Source: Rahnella aquatilis CIP 78.65 = ATCC 33071
Lineage (GTDB): Bacteria; Pseudomonadota; Gammaproteobacteria; Enterobacterales; Enterobacteriaceae
NCBI RefSeq assembly: GCF_000241955.1
Contig: NC_016818.1
Coordinates: 4,712,001-4,776,000, forward strand
Direction: 5' to 3'
Length of the DNA stretch: 64,000 bases
Part shown: positions 42,865 through 53,979 of the stretch, piece after piece
Layout: each line of letters begins with the position of its first letter
Numbering within the stretch: the stretch's first letter is position 1
Position numbers and translations under genes: made by a program
The notes under the pieces: model-generated
Seen by the model: only the letters and a program-made list of their open reading frames with translations
Databases searched by the model: none
Told to the model about the DNA's origin: nothing

Positions 42865-44147
42865 TCAACAAGCTCATTGCCGATATAAAAAAATCGTCTT
42901 TTGACGATAAGCTGGCGTCTGTATTTTTCTTATTTATTACCATTTCTATTTCTTTCTTTATGTACTCCGGTGAGGTTACTCGTAATTTCTTTTATATCGC
43001 AACCTATATCGCAATAATATACTTTATCTATCTTACCTTACGGGTCGAAAAGAAGATTCATTTCTATCCCATTGCCTGCACAATTCTGCTTTTGGGTATC
43101 AGTAAGTTACTTTGGGTTATGCTCACCGTTAACCACCAGTATCCACTTATTGCATACCATTACCAAATCAGCGGCAAACGCCTTATACTGGCATCATTTA
43201 TCCTTTATGCCATTGAGCATAATATTCACAAATGGAAAATCCCCACGCTGACAGTACGCACGGGCATCTCCATCATGACACTTCTTTTTTTAATAATATC
43301 CGTCACACGGATCGCTTTTTATTTAAAGACAGGTGATCGCATTCAAATAAACTCTGATGCCCCGACATCCGGCGCCTATACATTCACTATTTTTTCCTTA
43401 CTGGTCATGTACAGCCTGAAATATCATGCGTTAAAACATTACAGGTTCATTTGCCTGATTGTAATGACCATGACATTTGCCGTGCTCGCGGCAACTGAAA
43501 CCCGTTCAGCGACGCTGCTCTTTATGCTTATTAGTACAGGCAGCATCATTTACGACTTTGCCAAAAGTTCTCATACTTCCAAAATGATCTACGGTTTTGG
43601 CATCGCCGCTTTGATTATTGCCACCGTCCTTTCAGGCCACCCTTATTATAACAAGGTTCTCACCCGCATCGATAATCTCCAGAATGAAGTGGCCTCTTAT
43701 AATGAAGGGGAGCGCAATACTTCAGTGGGTGCACGTTTCTCGATGTGGCGTGCCGGAGTGGATGCTTTCCAACATCACCCGTTTGGTCAGTCTGCTGACA
43801 GCCGCAATGCACTGGCGACGACTTTCATCGATCAGCACGAAGGCGGCAATCCGGAAGCGTTACGTAACCTGCAATTCCATCTGCACAATGACATTATCGA
43901 TACAATGTCATTACAGGGGATTTTTGGCGCATTGATTATGGTACTTTTCTTCGCTGTATTATTGCTCTATCCCTTCAGACTGGTGCCCAAAGGTTACGAG
44001 TTTTTATTGCTGTCAATTCCGGTAATTTACTTCAGTCAGGGCGATACCCAATTTTATAATCGCGAGTCGCCGTATTTTATTGTGCTGGTATTTGCCTACC
44101 TGCTGATGCTGAGAATGAGGACGCTGCCCTCTTTAGAAAAACAATGA
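42861..44147 (+). CDS. waaL: O-antigen ligase (WaaL-like)
   Basis: A 428-residue inner-membrane protein with about ten to twelve hydrophobic helices and one large periplasmic loop (about 265-340). It fits the Wzy_C/O-antigen ligase fold. The loop holds conserved arginines (GARFSMWRAG) and the family histidine in FHLHNDIIDTMSLQGI, and ATETRSATLLF lies in an earlier loop. It should join undecaprenyl-linked O-antigen to the completed core in the periplasm. Ligases and polymerases share this fold, but the core-cluster location favours ligase. The gene is markedly AT-rich. Confidence 0.85.
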   Translation: MINKLIADIKKSSFDDKLASVFFLFITISISFFMYSGEVTRNFFYIATYIAIIYFIYLTLRVEKKIHFYPIACTILLLGISKLLWVMLTVNHQYPLIAYHYQISGKRLILASFILYAIEHNIHKWKIPTLTVRTGISIMTLLFLIISVTRIAFYLKTGDRIQINSDAPTSGAYTFTIFSLLVMYSLKYHALKHYRFICLIVMTMTFAVLAATETRSATLLFMLISTGSIIYDFAKSSHTSKMIYGFGIAALIIATVLSGHPYYNKVLTRIDNLQNEVASYNEGERNTSVGARFSMWRAGVDAFQHHPFGQSADSRNALATTFIDQHEGGNPEALRNLQFHLHNDIIDTMSLQGIFGALIMVLFFAVLLLYPFRLVPKGYEFLLLSIPVIYFSQGDTQFYNRESPYFIVLVFAYLLMLRMRTLPSLEKQ

Positions 44148-44216
44148 TTTTTTCCGGGCTGTGAGCCTCGCACCGGCCCGGTTGTTTGCCATCCTTATCA
44201 GTGGAAATTGTGTGAT

Positions 44217-45224
44217 ATGCCCCTTACAACGACATCCGGCAACATTAAGCTTAGCGCGATTATCCCCCTGTATAACGCAGGAGAAATGTTCCGAAACTTT
44301 ATGGATTCGCTCGTCGCCCAGACGCTGGAAAACCTTGAGATCATTATCGTTAATGATGGTTCAACAGACGGTTCTGAGCGCGTTGCGCAAGAATATGCTG
44401 AAAAGTACCCGCATATTCGCGTCATTCATCAGGCTAACGGCGGTGTTTCGCGGGCGCGCAATGCAGGCCTGGATGTCGCCAAAGGTCAGTACGTTACTTT
44501 TCCGGATGCCGATGACATCCTCTATCCGGACATGTACCAAACGCTGATTGAACTGTGTGAACAAGATGATCTGGATGCCGCACAATGCAATGGTGAACGT
44601 TATTTTGTCGGCTCCGAAAAAGTTAAACCCATCATTCCCACCGATCGTTTAACATCGACTGCCGTGCTGGATGGCCCGCACTGGCTTAAAATGGCGCTGG
44701 CAACAAACCGTTATTTGCACGTTGTATGGCTCGGCGTCTACCGGCTCGAACTCATTAAAAAACATAATCTGTATTTTGAACCCGGCCTGCATCATCAGGA
44801 TATTCCCTGGACAACCGAATTCATGTTCAACGCACGCCGCGTGAAATACACCCAAAAGATCCTTTATCGCTATTACATTCACGGTCAGTCAATCAGTAAC
44901 CAAAAAAGAACCGGAATGAAAAACGTTGAATATCAAAGGCATTACCTGAAAATTGCCAAAATGCTTGATGAGTTAAATAAACGATATAAAGATCAGGTAA
45001 AAATCTATGCAGAGTTTCCGAGGCAGGTCACCCGTGAAGCCCTGACGGTCTGCCATTCTGTTCGCCGCGAGCCTGAGCAGGCCGCTCAGAAAGCCATGAT
45101 CGACGATATTTACACCTCCGGCACACGCAGGATAATGCTGCGTAACGCACGCGGGCCTAAACAATGGTGGCAACTGTTACTGTGGCTCTATCGCCTCCAT
45201 AACCTGCGTAAAAAACTCGGTTAA
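44217..45224 (+). CDS. GT2 family glycosyltransferase
   Basis: A roughly 335-residue GT-A enzyme of family 2. N-terminal motifs: SAIIPLYNAGEMF, IIIVNDGSTDGS, GGVSRARNAGLD and the metal site PDADDILYPDM. The C-terminal half (about 210-335) is basic and helical. The start is set at ATG 44217; a TTG nine bases earlier is in frame, and neither has a strong ribosome site. It lies 69 bases after waaL, in the same direction. Likely an LPS core or surface-glycan transferase, substrate unknown. Confidence 0.82.
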   Translation: MPLTTTSGNIKLSAIIPLYNAGEMFRNFMDSLVAQTLENLEIIIVNDGSTDGSERVAQEYAEKYPHIRVIHQANGGVSRARNAGLDVAKGQYVTFPDADDILYPDMYQTLIELCEQDDLDAAQCNGERYFVGSEKVKPIIPTDRLTSTAVLDGPHWLKMALATNRYLHVVWLGVYRLELIKKHNLYFEPGLHHQDIPWTTEFMFNARRVKYTQKILYRYYIHGQSISNQKRTGMKNVEYQRHYLKIAKMLDELNKRYKDQVKIYAEFPRQVTREALTVCHSVRREPEQAAQKAMIDDIYTSGTRRIMLRNARGPKQWWQLLLWLYRLHNLRKKLG

Positions 45225-45242
45225 GGTGTTTCAGAAAGAGAC

Positions 45243-45386
45243 GATTCCATTATATGTTTAAGTGGAATCTAACTATTTCATTAAAGAAGTTATTTATCTT
45301 TCTATATCAGGAAGATAAATAACTTCACAGCATACGATTCTTCACCTAAAATCAGTTCACTATATTCTACTATCAGATAATAGAAT
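45243..45386 (+). promoter_or_regulatory. Three successive inverted repeats ahead of waaQ
   Basis: GATTCCA/TGGAATC (45243-45249, 45263-45269); a perfect 15-pair stem GAAGTTATTTATCTT/AAGATAAATAACTTC (45286-45300, 45312-45326); and ATTCTA/TAGAAT (45364-45369, 45381-45386), extendable by inner pairs. None has a T run. The last one includes the first two bases of the waaQ ATG. They occupy the only non-coding gap in this half of the waa cluster. A regulatory leader is plausible but inferred. Confidence 0.6.
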
Positions 45387-46467
45387 GCCTAATTCAGAAG
45401 CCAAATATGCAGCGTTCAGACCTCAAAGAATTCTTCTGGTGAAACTCCGTCATCACGGAGATATGGTGCTGACCACGCCGGTGATAAACAGGCTACGCGA
45501 GCATTACCCCGATGCCGAAATTGATGTGCTTCTGTATAAAGAAACCCGCCCTATTCTCAGTGAACATCCTGCCCTTTCTCATATCCATGTCATTGACAGA
45601 ACGTGGAAAAAACAAGGTGTTCGCTACCAGTTACAGCAGGAATATCAGTTACTGAAAGCGGTTCGTGACCGACATTACGACCTGGTGATTAATCTGGCCG
45701 ATCAATGGCGCAGTGCGCTGATTTCCCGATTCAGCGGCGCGAAAGTTCGGTTAGGATTTGACTATAAAAAACGACGTTCTGCTTTCTGGCGGGCAGGTCA
45801 TACGCAGTTAGTGACGACCGAAAATCACAGCATTTTGCATACTGTCGAACAAAATATGTCGATTTTGTCACCGCTTGGCATTTCCACTGATAATGCGCTG
45901 ACATCAATGCATTATTCAGAAAGTGACAAGTCGTTCTGTCAGCAATTACTTCTGAAAAACCAGGTGTCCGGCGAATATATTGTGATTCAGCCAACGTCCC
46001 GCTGGACATTCAAATGCTGGGACGATGACAAATTCGCCACTGTAATTGATGGACTCGCTGAAACCGGCCTGACGATCGTGATGACCTCCGGCCCGGATAA
46101 GAAAGAGCTGGATATGGTACGCAAAATCCAGGATCTCACGCACAATCCGCAGGTGATCTCTGTCGCCGGTCAGTTATCACTGACCCAGCTGGCAGCAATG
46201 ATTGACGGTGCAAAACTCTTTATTGGGGTAGATTCTGCGCCGATGCATATGGCCGCCGCGCTTAATACACCTTGCGTCGCCTTATTCGGCCCGACGAAAA
46301 TGCAGCACTGGCGTCCATGGGGCAAAAATAATACCACTCTCTGGGCGGGGGACTACGCGCCGCTACCCGCACCCGATTCGATCGATACAAAAACTCAGCA
46401 ACGTTATCTGCATGCAATCCCTGTCAGTGATGTGATTGATGCCGCCAGGAGTTATCTGCATGACTAA
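45385..46467 (+). CDS. waaQ: Putative LPS heptosyltransferase III
   Basis: A 360-residue GT9 enzyme expected to add a branching heptose to HepII of the inner core. Acceptor motif VKLRHHGDMVLTTPVINRL near residue 19, and donor motif GVDSAPMHMAAALNTP with LFGPTKMQHWRPWG near the C-terminus, as in WaaQ. No clear Shine-Dalgarno precedes the ATG, and a hairpin reaches the start codon. It overlaps the next gene by eight bases. The order waaQ-wabG-waaA-waaE-coaD parallels Klebsiella and Serratia core clusters. Confidence 0.9.
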   Translation: MPNSEAKYAAFRPQRILLVKLRHHGDMVLTTPVINRLREHYPDAEIDVLLYKETRPILSEHPALSHIHVIDRTWKKQGVRYQLQQEYQLLKAVRDRHYDLVINLADQWRSALISRFSGAKVRLGFDYKKRRSAFWRAGHTQLVTTENHSILHTVEQNMSILSPLGISTDNALTSMHYSESDKSFCQQLLLKNQVSGEYIVIQPTSRWTFKCWDDDKFATVIDGLAETGLTIVMTSGPDKKELDMVRKIQDLTHNPQVISVAGQLSLTQLAAMIDGAKLFIGVDSAPMHMAAALNTPCVALFGPTKMQHWRPWGKNNTTLWAGDYAPLPAPDSIDTKTQQRYLHAIPVSDVIDAARSYLHD

Positions 46468-47605
46468 TGCCACCAGTGGGAAAAACATCCGTTTAGCGAT
46501 TGTCAGACAAAAATATCGACCGGATGGCGGCGCGGAACGTTTTATCTCCCGCGCCCTGGAGGCACTGGATGACCAAAATATTGATCTGAATATTATTACC
46601 CGCCAGTGGGAAGGCAAGCCAAATCCGAAATGGAAAATTCACCTGTGCAATCCGGCAAAGTATGGCCGCGTTTCGCGTGAGAAGGGTTTTGCCGCTGCCG
46701 CTCAACAATGCTGGGAACGGGAGCATTTCGACATTGTGCAAAGCCACGAACGCATTCCGGGTTGCGATATTTTCCGGGCCGGCGACGGTGCACATCGTAT
46801 CTGGCTGGAACAACGGGCGCGGGTTATTTCACCTCTTCAGCGATTTCTCACGCAAATCAGCCCCTACCACCGCTATGTCCTGCAAGCCGAAGAAGAGATG
46901 TTCCACTCCCCCGCATTGAAAAAAATTATCTGCAATTCTGAGATGGTAAAACGCGACATCATCCGCTGTTACGGTGTTGATGAGAGCCGTTTTGACGTGA
47001 TCTATAACGCCATTGATTCCCAAAAATTCGTCCCGGCGACCATTGCACAGCGCCTCGCTTCACGTGAAAAGCTTTCCATTCCAGCGCAAGCCGTGGCACT
47101 GATTTATGTAGGTTCAGGTTTTGAACGCAAAGGGCTGAAGCCTGCCATTGAGGCTATTGCCCGCAGCGATCGCTACCTTATTGTTGTCGGACAAGATAAA
47201 GACCAGAAAAAATATGAGTCGCTGGCTCATCAATCAGGATGCGCAGACCGGATACGCTTTGCCGGGGTACAAAACAACGTACTGCCTTATTACCACGCGG
47301 CCGATGGCATGATCCTGCCGACATTATACGACCCGTTCCCGAACGTTATTCTTGAAGCGATGGCCTGCGGATTGCCTGTTATCACCAGCGAAACCTGCGG
47401 TGGCGCAGAATTTATTATGCAGGGGCGCGAAGGCTTTGTTTGTGATGCGCTGGATGTGGTAAGACTGAGCGAATACGTGAATAAAATTCCTTCCCGTCAG
47501 GAAAATGACGAGATGGGAAATGCGGCAAGAGAACGGATTTTACCTTACACCCCAAAAAACCTTTCACAACAGTTAGTTGCTCTTTATCACTCGTTACTGG
47601 TCTGA
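46460..47605 (+). CDS. wabG: GT4 family core glycosyltransferase (WaaG/WabG type)
   Basis: A 381-residue GT-B enzyme adding the first outer-core sugar to HepII. N-terminal RLAIVRQKYRPDGGAERF is the WaaG/WabG signature; QSHERIPGCDIFRAGDG follows, and the donor site shows GSGFERKGL and the EX7E region PTLYDPFPNVILEAMACGLP. By cluster type it is more likely WabG (galacturonic acid) than WaaG (glucose), but this cannot be settled from sequence. The start at 46460 follows AGGAG; an earlier in-frame start at 46436 is deep in waaQ. Confidence 0.82.
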   Translation: MTNATSGKNIRLAIVRQKYRPDGGAERFISRALEALDDQNIDLNIITRQWEGKPNPKWKIHLCNPAKYGRVSREKGFAAAAQQCWEREHFDIVQSHERIPGCDIFRAGDGAHRIWLEQRARVISPLQRFLTQISPYHRYVLQAEEEMFHSPALKKIICNSEMVKRDIIRCYGVDESRFDVIYNAIDSQKFVPATIAQRLASREKLSIPAQAVALIYVGSGFERKGLKPAIEAIARSDRYLIVVGQDKDQKKYESLAHQSGCADRIRFAGVQNNVLPYYHAADGMILPTLYDPFPNVILEAMACGLPVITSETCGGAEFIMQGREGFVCDALDVVRLSEYVNKIPSRQENDEMGNAARERILPYTPKNLSQQLVALYHSLLV

Positions 47606-47725
47606 GGACGCAGGCGCTGACATGATGAGTCGATCACACTTATCTGATAACATGTGCCCATCTATCCGCCGGGACTATTTTCGCTCTATGAAATTGACTT
47701 TCCCTTATGCAACGCCTGATAAAAG

Positions 47726-49000
47726 ATGAATATTTTTTATAATATAATCATATATTTAATTCAGCCATTGATTTGGATCCGTTTACTTTTGCGCAGCCGC
47801 AAGTCGCCGGCTTATCGTAAACGCTGGGCTGAACGTTATGGTTTCTGCAAAGGGAAGGTTGTCTCCGGCGGCATTATGCTGCATTCCGTTTCCGTTGGAG
47901 AAACGCTGGCAGCGATCCCTTTGGTCCGCGCATTACGCCACCGTTATCCTTCCTTGCCAATTACTGTCACCACAATGACACCGACAGGCTCAGAGCGTGT
48001 TCAGTCCGCTTTTGGCAAGGGTGTGCACCACGTCTATCTGCCTTATGATCTGGCCGGATCCGTAAATCGTTTCCTGGATGAGGTTAACCCCAAGCTGGTG
48101 ATCATCATGGAAACCGAGCTTTGGCCGAACCTTATCAGCGCATTGCATCGTCGCAAAATTCCACTGGTTATCGCCAATGCCCGCCTTTCTGCCCGTTCAG
48201 CAAAGGGATATCAGAAGCTCGGCAAATTCATTCGTACCATTTTGCAACGTATTACCCTGATCGCCGCACAGAATCAGGAAGATGGTGAACGCTTCCTGTC
48301 TTTAGGGCTCAAACGTAACCAGCTCGCGGTTACCGGTAGCCTGAAATTCGATATCTCCGTCACACCGGAACTGGCGGCAAAAGCCATTGCGCTGCGCAGC
48401 CAGTGGGCATCACGCCGTCAGGTGTGGATCGCTACCAGCACGCATGAGGGTGAAGAAACTCTGCTGCTGGAGGCGCACAAAGAATTACTGAAAGCGCATC
48501 CGAACTTGCTGCTTATTCTGGTTCCCCGTCATCCGGAACGTTTCCCCGTAGCGTGTGAGCTGACACGCAAAGCCGGCCTTTCTTTCATTCAGCGCAGCTC
48601 AGGCGAAGTCCCTTCTTCCGCCACTCAGGTCGTGATAGGCGATACGATGGGCGAATTAATGTTGCTGTATGGCATTGCTGACCTGGCGTTTGTCGGCGGC
48701 AGCCTTGTCGATCGCGGAGGCCATAATCCGCTGGAAGCGGCAGCCCACGCCATTCCGGTGCTGATGGGGCCACATACCTTCAATTTCAAAGATATCTGCG
48801 CCAAGCTGACTCAGGACGACGGCCTGATCACGGTCACTGATACTGCATCGCTGGTGAAAGAAATTTCTACGCTGCTAACGGATGAAGATTACCGTTTGTA
48901 TTACGGCCGCCACGCCGTTGAAGTTCTGCATCAAAATCAGGGGGCGTTACAGCGTCTGCTGCATTTACTGGAGCCTTATCTGCCTGTCCGGAGTCATTAA
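47726..49000 (+). CDS. waaA: Kdo transferase WaaA
   Basis: A 424-residue membrane-anchored GT30 enzyme attaching two Kdo residues to lipid IVA. An N-terminal hydrophobic anchor (about 3-22) precedes [17 protein letters not shown] with the catalytic glutamate, [10 protein letters not shown], then [14 protein letters not shown] and [10 protein letters not shown], and [12 protein letters not shown] at the CMP-Kdo site. Length matches E. coli (425). It shares one base with waaE (TAATG) and is essential in enterics. Confidence 0.97.
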   Translation: MNIFYNIIIYLIQPLIWIRLLLRSRKSPAYRKRWAERYGFCKGKVVSGGIMLHSVSVGETLAAIPLVRALRHRYPSLPITVTTMTPTGSERVQSAFGKGVHHVYLPYDLAGSVNRFLDEVNPKLVIIMETELWPNLISALHRRKIPLVIANARLSARSAKGYQKLGKFIRTILQRITLIAAQNQEDGERFLSLGLKRNQLAVTGSLKFDISVTPELAAKAIALRSQWASRRQVWIATSTHEGEETLLLEAHKELLKAHPNLLLILVPRHPERFPVACELTRKAGLSFIQRSSGEVPSSATQVVIGDTMGELMLLYGIADLAFVGGSLVDRGGHNPLEAAAHAIPVLMGPHTFNFKDICAKLTQDDGLITVTDTASLVKEISTLLTDEDYRLYYGRHAVEVLHQNQGALQRLLHLLEPYLPVRSH

Positions 49001-49767
49001 TGGCTGATCAAAAACGTTTATCCGTCGTGCTGATTGCCCGTAATGAAGCGGATTTATTGCCGGATTGCCTTGAGTCAGTGGCCTGGGCAGATGAAATAAT
49101 TTTGCTCGATTCCGGCAGCAACGATGCGACGCAGGACATTGCCCGCCACTTCGGCGCTAAAGTATTCCGGAACACAGACTGGCCGGGGTTTGGCAAACAG
49201 CGCCAGCTGGCGCAAAGCCATGCCACGGGCGACTATATTTTGATGATAGATGCCGACGAGCGTGTCACCCCTGAATTACGCCAGTCGATTGAAAGCGTAC
49301 TGAATAATCCGCAAGAAAACACCGTTTACAGCCTCGGGCGCAGTAATCTGTTCCTCGGAAAATTCATGCGCCATAGCGGCTGGTATCCCGATCGCGTCAA
49401 CCGCCTGTACCCTTCCGCCTTTAGCTACAATGACGATCTGGTGCATGAATCACTGAATACAGGCAATGCCACTGTTGTTTCGCTCCAAGGCGATCTGCTG
49501 CACCTAACCTGTCGTGACCTTTTCGCTTTCCAGCGTAAACAACTCAGCTATGCGCAGGCATGGGCAGAACAGCGCCATCATCAAGGCCGCCGCTGCAGTT
49601 TTTCCGCGATTATTTCGCATACGTTGGGCGCATTCATCAAAACCTGGATCCTGCGGGCCGGTTTTCTGGATGGAAAGCAGGGGTTGATCCTGGCAGGCGT
49701 CAATGCACAATATACATTCAATAAATATGCCGCCCTGTGGGCATTCAGCCACCAACTGCAAAAGTGA
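49000..49767 (+). CDS. waaE: LPS core beta-1,4-glucosyltransferase WaaE (KdtX)
   Basis: A 255-residue GT2 enzyme. Motifs: [37 protein letters not shown] and the metal site [12 protein letters not shown]. In Klebsiella, Serratia and Proteus WaaE adds glucose to HepI of the inner core, a branch absent from E. coli. Its position between waaA and coaD is the standard kdtX locus. It overlaps waaA by one base and coaD starts six bases after its stop. Confidence 0.93.
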   Translation: MADQKRLSVVLIARNEADLLPDCLESVAWADEIILLDSGSNDATQDIARHFGAKVFRNTDWPGFGKQRQLAQSHATGDYILMIDADERVTPELRQSIESVLNNPQENTVYSLGRSNLFLGKFMRHSGWYPDRVNRLYPSAFSYNDDLVHESLNTGNATVVSLQGDLLHLTCRDLFAFQRKQLSYAQAWAEQRHHQGRRCSFSAIISHTLGAFIKTWILRAGFLDGKQGLILAGVNAQYTFNKYAALWAFSHQLQK

Positions 49768-50256
<489 letters not shown>

Positions 50257-50264
50257 ATCACGTA

Positions 50265-51074
50265 TTAGCGCTGGCAGCGCGGGCAGAAAAACGTGGTGCG
50301 CTGAGCATGTTTCTTACTCTCAATGGGCGTACCACATGCCCGGCAAGGTTCGCCCGCCCTTCCGTATACCTGTAATTCCTGCGCAAAGTATCCCGGTTTC
50401 CCATCCGATTGCAGAAAGTCCTTCAGCGTCGTCCCACCCTGTTCAATAGAGCGCAACAATACCGCTTTAATGGTTCTGACCAGCAACTCCGCCTCATCAC
50501 GTTTGAGCGAATGTGCAGGTTTGTCAGGTGAAATACCGGCAACAAATAAGGATTCGCTGGCATAGATATTTCCTACGCCGACCACCAGTTTGTTATCCAT
50601 CAGCCAGGGTTTGATCGGCGATTTTTTCATGCGGGATTTCTCACACAAATAATCTGCCGTGAAATCTTCGCTCAGCGGCTCCGGCCCCAGATGAGCTAAG
50701 ACATTACTGGCCGCCAGATCAGAAGACCATAGCCAGGCACCAAAACGTCGCGGATCGGTATAACGCAGCACATGGCCGGTGTCCATCACCAGATCAACGT
50801 GGTCATGCTTGCCTGCTTCGGTTTCTTCCGGCAATACCCGCAAACTGCCGGACATTCCCAGATGAATAATGATCCATCCGGTTTGCAGCTCAACCAGCAG
50901 ATATTTTGCCCGACGCTGCACACTCAGAACCGGCTGATCGCTTAATGCTAAGATCTCCGCCGAGACAGGCCAGCGCAGGCGCGAATTGCGAACGATGGCA
51001 TGCAGTATTGTGTGGCCTTTAAGATAGGGTTCAATCCCTCTGCGGCTGGTTTCAACCTCAGGTAATTCCGGCAT
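50265..51074 (-). CDS. mutM: Formamidopyrimidine-DNA glycosylase (Fpg)
   Basis: A 269-residue base-excision repair enzyme removing 8-oxoguanine and cutting the abasic site. The N-terminal catalytic proline follows the initiator Met in MPELPEVET, and the C-terminal zinc finger is [10 protein letters not shown]...TFFCPRCQR. The lysine in LLVELQTGW and the H2TH region NIYASESLF are present. The ATG at 51074 is required to expose Pro at position 2; a longer frame to 51125 would destroy this. It has a strong AGGGG site. Confidence 0.98.
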   Translation of the reverse strand: MPELPEVETSRRGIEPYLKGHTILHAIVRNSRLRWPVSAEILALSDQPVLSVQRRAKYLLVELQTGWIIIHLGMSGSLRVLPEETEAGKHDHVDLVMDTGHVLRYTDPRRFGAWLWSSDLAASNVLAHLGPEPLSEDFTADYLCEKSRMKKSPIKPWLMDNKLVVGVGNIYASESLFVAGISPDKPAHSLKRDEAELLVRTIKAVLLRSIEQGGTTLKDFLQSDGKPGYFAQELQVYGRAGEPCRACGTPIESKKHAQRTTFFCPRCQR

Positions 51075-51173
51075 AATTTCCCCTTGAGCAAAATCGTGTT
51101 CAGAGTTTGTCGCAGACACGGACATCAGGCAAATAAAAGTCGCAATGAATGGAAATCACGAAATTCAGACAAT

Positions 51174-51199
51174 AAAAAACCCGGCCGGAGCCGGGTTTT
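51174..51199 (-). terminator. rpmBG terminator
   Basis: On the minus strand AAAACCCGGCTCCGGCCGGG followed by six T residues: a CCCGGC/GCCGGG stem. It is 15 bases after the rpmG stop. Confidence 0.85.
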
Positions 51200-51214
51200 A
51201 GCAATCCACTAAAA

Positions 51215-51651
<437 letters not shown>

Positions 51652-51696
51652 TCAGCTCGAGCTTCGTATAGGGTATGGCCGCCTCGTCAGGCTTTT

Positions 51697-51790
51697 AGAG
51701 CCCATCTCAGCAAACTCCACTGAGAACCGACTCACTGTCGTCGGGTAAAAAACCAATTCATCAGGTCAGAAACCTGCTGAGATAGGCTCT
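51697..51790 (-). promoter_or_regulatory. Long inverted repeat in the rpmB upstream region
   Basis: AGAGCCCATCTCAGCA (51697-51712) and TGCTGAGATAGGCTCT (51775-51790) pair at 15 of 16 positions around 62 bases. On the rpmB strand this would fold into a long closed stem ahead of the gene, which is the form taken by several ribosomal-protein autoregulatory leaders. No such leader for L28 is known to me, so the role is inferred. Confidence 0.5.
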
Positions 51791-51896
51791 TAACGCCAAA
51801 CCCAAGATTCTCAAAGGTGGCGTAGTATACGCTCTGTAGCGTAAGTGCTCAAGTCCCGAACAGCTAAAGATCCCTAAGGATCTTCAAAAAACGACG

Positions 51897-52577
51897 CTAA
51901 ATCCAGCCGCGTTCGGCAAAAGATACCGTTTCTCCGTGGCCTACAACCAAATGGTCAAGGACACGAATTTCCAGCAACTGGCACGCACGAATAATCTGTT
52001 CAGTCACTTTTCTGTCCATCAGGCTGGGCTCAGCCCGACCAGATGGGTGATTATGCGCCAGAATTAGGGCTGCCGCATTAACCTTCATCGCACCACGAAC
52101 AATTTCGCGGGGATACACTTCTACGTGCCCAATAGTACCAGCAAACATCTCCTCATGGCGAATAACGCGATGCTGGTTGTCGAGAAAAAGTACCAGAAAG
52201 ACCTCTCTTTCCCGAAAAACGAGCAAATTCTGCAAATATTCCCGGATCACCGCAGGGCTGAGCATCGCATTTTCGGCACTCAGATGGCGCAGATAAGCGC
52301 GGCGGGATAATTCGGACACGGCAACCAGCTGTGAAAACTTGGCAACTCCCATCCCTTTTATGCGTGCCATGGCGTCAAAATCGGCCATCAGTAATGTAGA
52401 TAATGAACCGAATTCATCCAGCAGATTCTTTGCCAGATCCATCACATGCAATCCCTGGCATCCCGTGCGCAGGTAAATCGCCAGTAATTCCTGATCCGTC
52501 AGCTCTTTCGCCCCTTGCTGCAATAATTTTTCGCGCGGCGGCATCACTCCCGGCCACGGGTCTTGCTGTTTCGTCAT
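51897..52577 (-). CDS. radC: RadC family JAB/MPN-domain protein
   Basis: A 226-residue protein with N-terminal helix-hairpin-helix ([14 protein letters not shown], about residues 71-84) and a C-terminal JAMM metalloprotease-like domain with the motif [14 protein letters not shown]. The E. coli mutant once thought to define radC as a repair gene proved to be recG, so the function is unresolved. The start at 52577 is preferred over 52625 because AGGAG lies at ideal distance. It is divergent from coaBC. Confidence 0.93.
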   Translation of the reverse strand: MTKQQDPWPGVMPPREKLLQQGAKELTDQELLAIYLRTGCQGLHVMDLAKNLLDEFGSLSTLLMADFDAMARIKGMGVAKFSQLVAVSELSRRAYLRHLSAENAMLSPAVIREYLQNLLVFREREVFLVLFLDNQHRVIRHEEMFAGTIGHVEVYPREIVRGAMKVNAAALILAHNHPSGRAEPSLMDRKVTEQIIRACQLLEIRVLDHLVVGHGETVSFAERGWI

Positions 52578-52761
52578 CCTGACTCCTTTTTCGCGGCGAT
52601 TGTGGCACAACATTCTCCCTGTCATAGCGTCCGGTGCGTCAGCCTGCGAGATGTTACGCAGAATTTTTATTCCTCTGCTTTCGAGATATCGCCAATAGCT
52701 GTCATCATTCCCCGTTATGCTAAAATGTCGCTTCTTTCAGCTTTCAACCAATCGGACAATC

Positions 52762-53979
52762 ATGATGACGGGACTTTCCGGCAAACATATTGTGCTCGGT
52801 ATCAGCGGTGGTATCGCTGCCTATAAAGCACCAGAACTGGTACGTCGCTTACGTGAAAGAGGCGCTGAAGTCCGCGTCGTCATGACAGAAGCGGCGAAAT
52901 CTTTCGTAACTCCGCTGAGCCTGCAGGCTGTTTCCGGCTATCCGGTTTCTGACGACCTGCTTGATCCTGCGGCCGAAGCGGCAATGGGTCATATCGAGTT
53001 AGGCAAGTGGGCGGATTTAGTCATTATCGCGCCCGCCACCGCGGATTTGCTGGCTCGCATGAATGCCGGCATGGCAAATGATCTGCTGACGACGGTGTGT
53101 CTGGCGACAGCGGCACCGGTCGCGGTACTTCCTGCGATGAACCAGCAAATGTATCGTGCTGCTGTCACGCAGGAAAACCTGCAAAGCCTGGCAGCACGGG
53201 GCACGTTGTTATGGGGCCCGGACAGCGGCAGTCAGGCCTGCGGCGATGTTGGCCCGGGACGTATGCTGGATCCGCTGGTGATTGTTGATATGGCGAATGA
53301 ACATTTTTCTAGGCGCAACGATCTGACGCATCTGAACATTATGGTGACCGCAGGCCCGACCCGCGAACCGCTGGACCCTGTCCGCTTCATCAGTAACCAC
53401 AGCTCAGGCAAAATGGGGTTTGCGATTGCCAAAGCCGCCGCTGAACGGGGTGCCAAAGTGACACTGATAGCCGGACCGGTGACGCAACCGACGCCTGCTA
53501 ATGTTCAACGTATTGATGTGGAAAGCGCGCTGGAGATGGAGCAAGCTGTCCAGCTTTCGGCGACATCTCAACATATTTTCATTTCCTGCGCTGCCGTGGC
53601 AGATTATCGCGCAGAACGTATTGCTGATGAGAAGATCAAAAAGCAAGGCGATGAAATGATTGTAAAAATGATTAAAAACCCTGACATCGTCGCCGGCGTT
53701 GCGGCCATGACAGAAAACCGACCTTACGTCGTGGGGTTTGCCGCTGAAACCCAGAATGTGGAAGAATACGCGCGGCAAAAAAGGATCCGCAAGAATCTGG
53801 ATCTGATCTGCGCCAACGATGTTTCACTTGCCGGGCAAGGTTTCAACAGTGATTCCAATGCTTTGCATCTTTTTTGGCAGGACGGGGATAAAATCTTACC
53901 GCTCAGCGATAAGTCCCTGCTTGGCCAGCGTTTATTAGAAGAGATTGTCAGCCGTTATGATGAAAAAAATCGACATTAA
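52762..53979 (+). CDS. coaBC: Bifunctional phosphopantothenoylcysteine decarboxylase/synthetase
   Basis: A 405-residue flavoprotein carrying two consecutive steps of coenzyme A synthesis. N-terminal CoaC domain: [18 protein letters not shown], catalytic H in [20 protein letters not shown], and the flap cysteine in [14 protein letters not shown]-terminal CoaB domain: [23 protein letters not shown] and the C-terminal [13 protein letters not shown]. The start is ATG 52762 or 52765. Its 3' end overlaps the start of dut by about 20 bases. Confidence 0.96.
   Translation: MMTGLSGKHIVLGISGGIAAYKAPELVRRLRERGAEVRVVMTEAAKSFVTPLSLQAVSGYPVSDDLLDPAAEAAMGHIELGKWADLVIIAPATADLLARMNAGMANDLLTTVCLATAAPVAVLPAMNQQMYRAAVTQENLQSLAARGTLLWGPDSGSQACGDVGPGRMLDPLVIVDMANEHFSRRNDLTHLNIMVTAGPTREPLDPVRFISNHSSGKMGFAIAKAAAERGAKVTLIAGPVTQPTPANVQRIDVESALEMEQAVQLSATSQHIFISCAAVADYRAERIADEKIKKQGDEMIVKMIKNPDIVAGVAAMTENRPYVVGFAAETQNVEEYARQKRIRKNLDLICANDVSLAGQGFNSDSNALHLFWQDGDKILPLSDKSLLGQRLLEEIVSRYDEKNRH

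Noticed and set aside
47694..47722. TTGACT-N17-TGATAA promoter-like pair before waaA
   Set aside because: The minus 10 ends three bases before the waaA ATG, so transcription would begin within the gene; waaA is more likely read from the waaQ operon.
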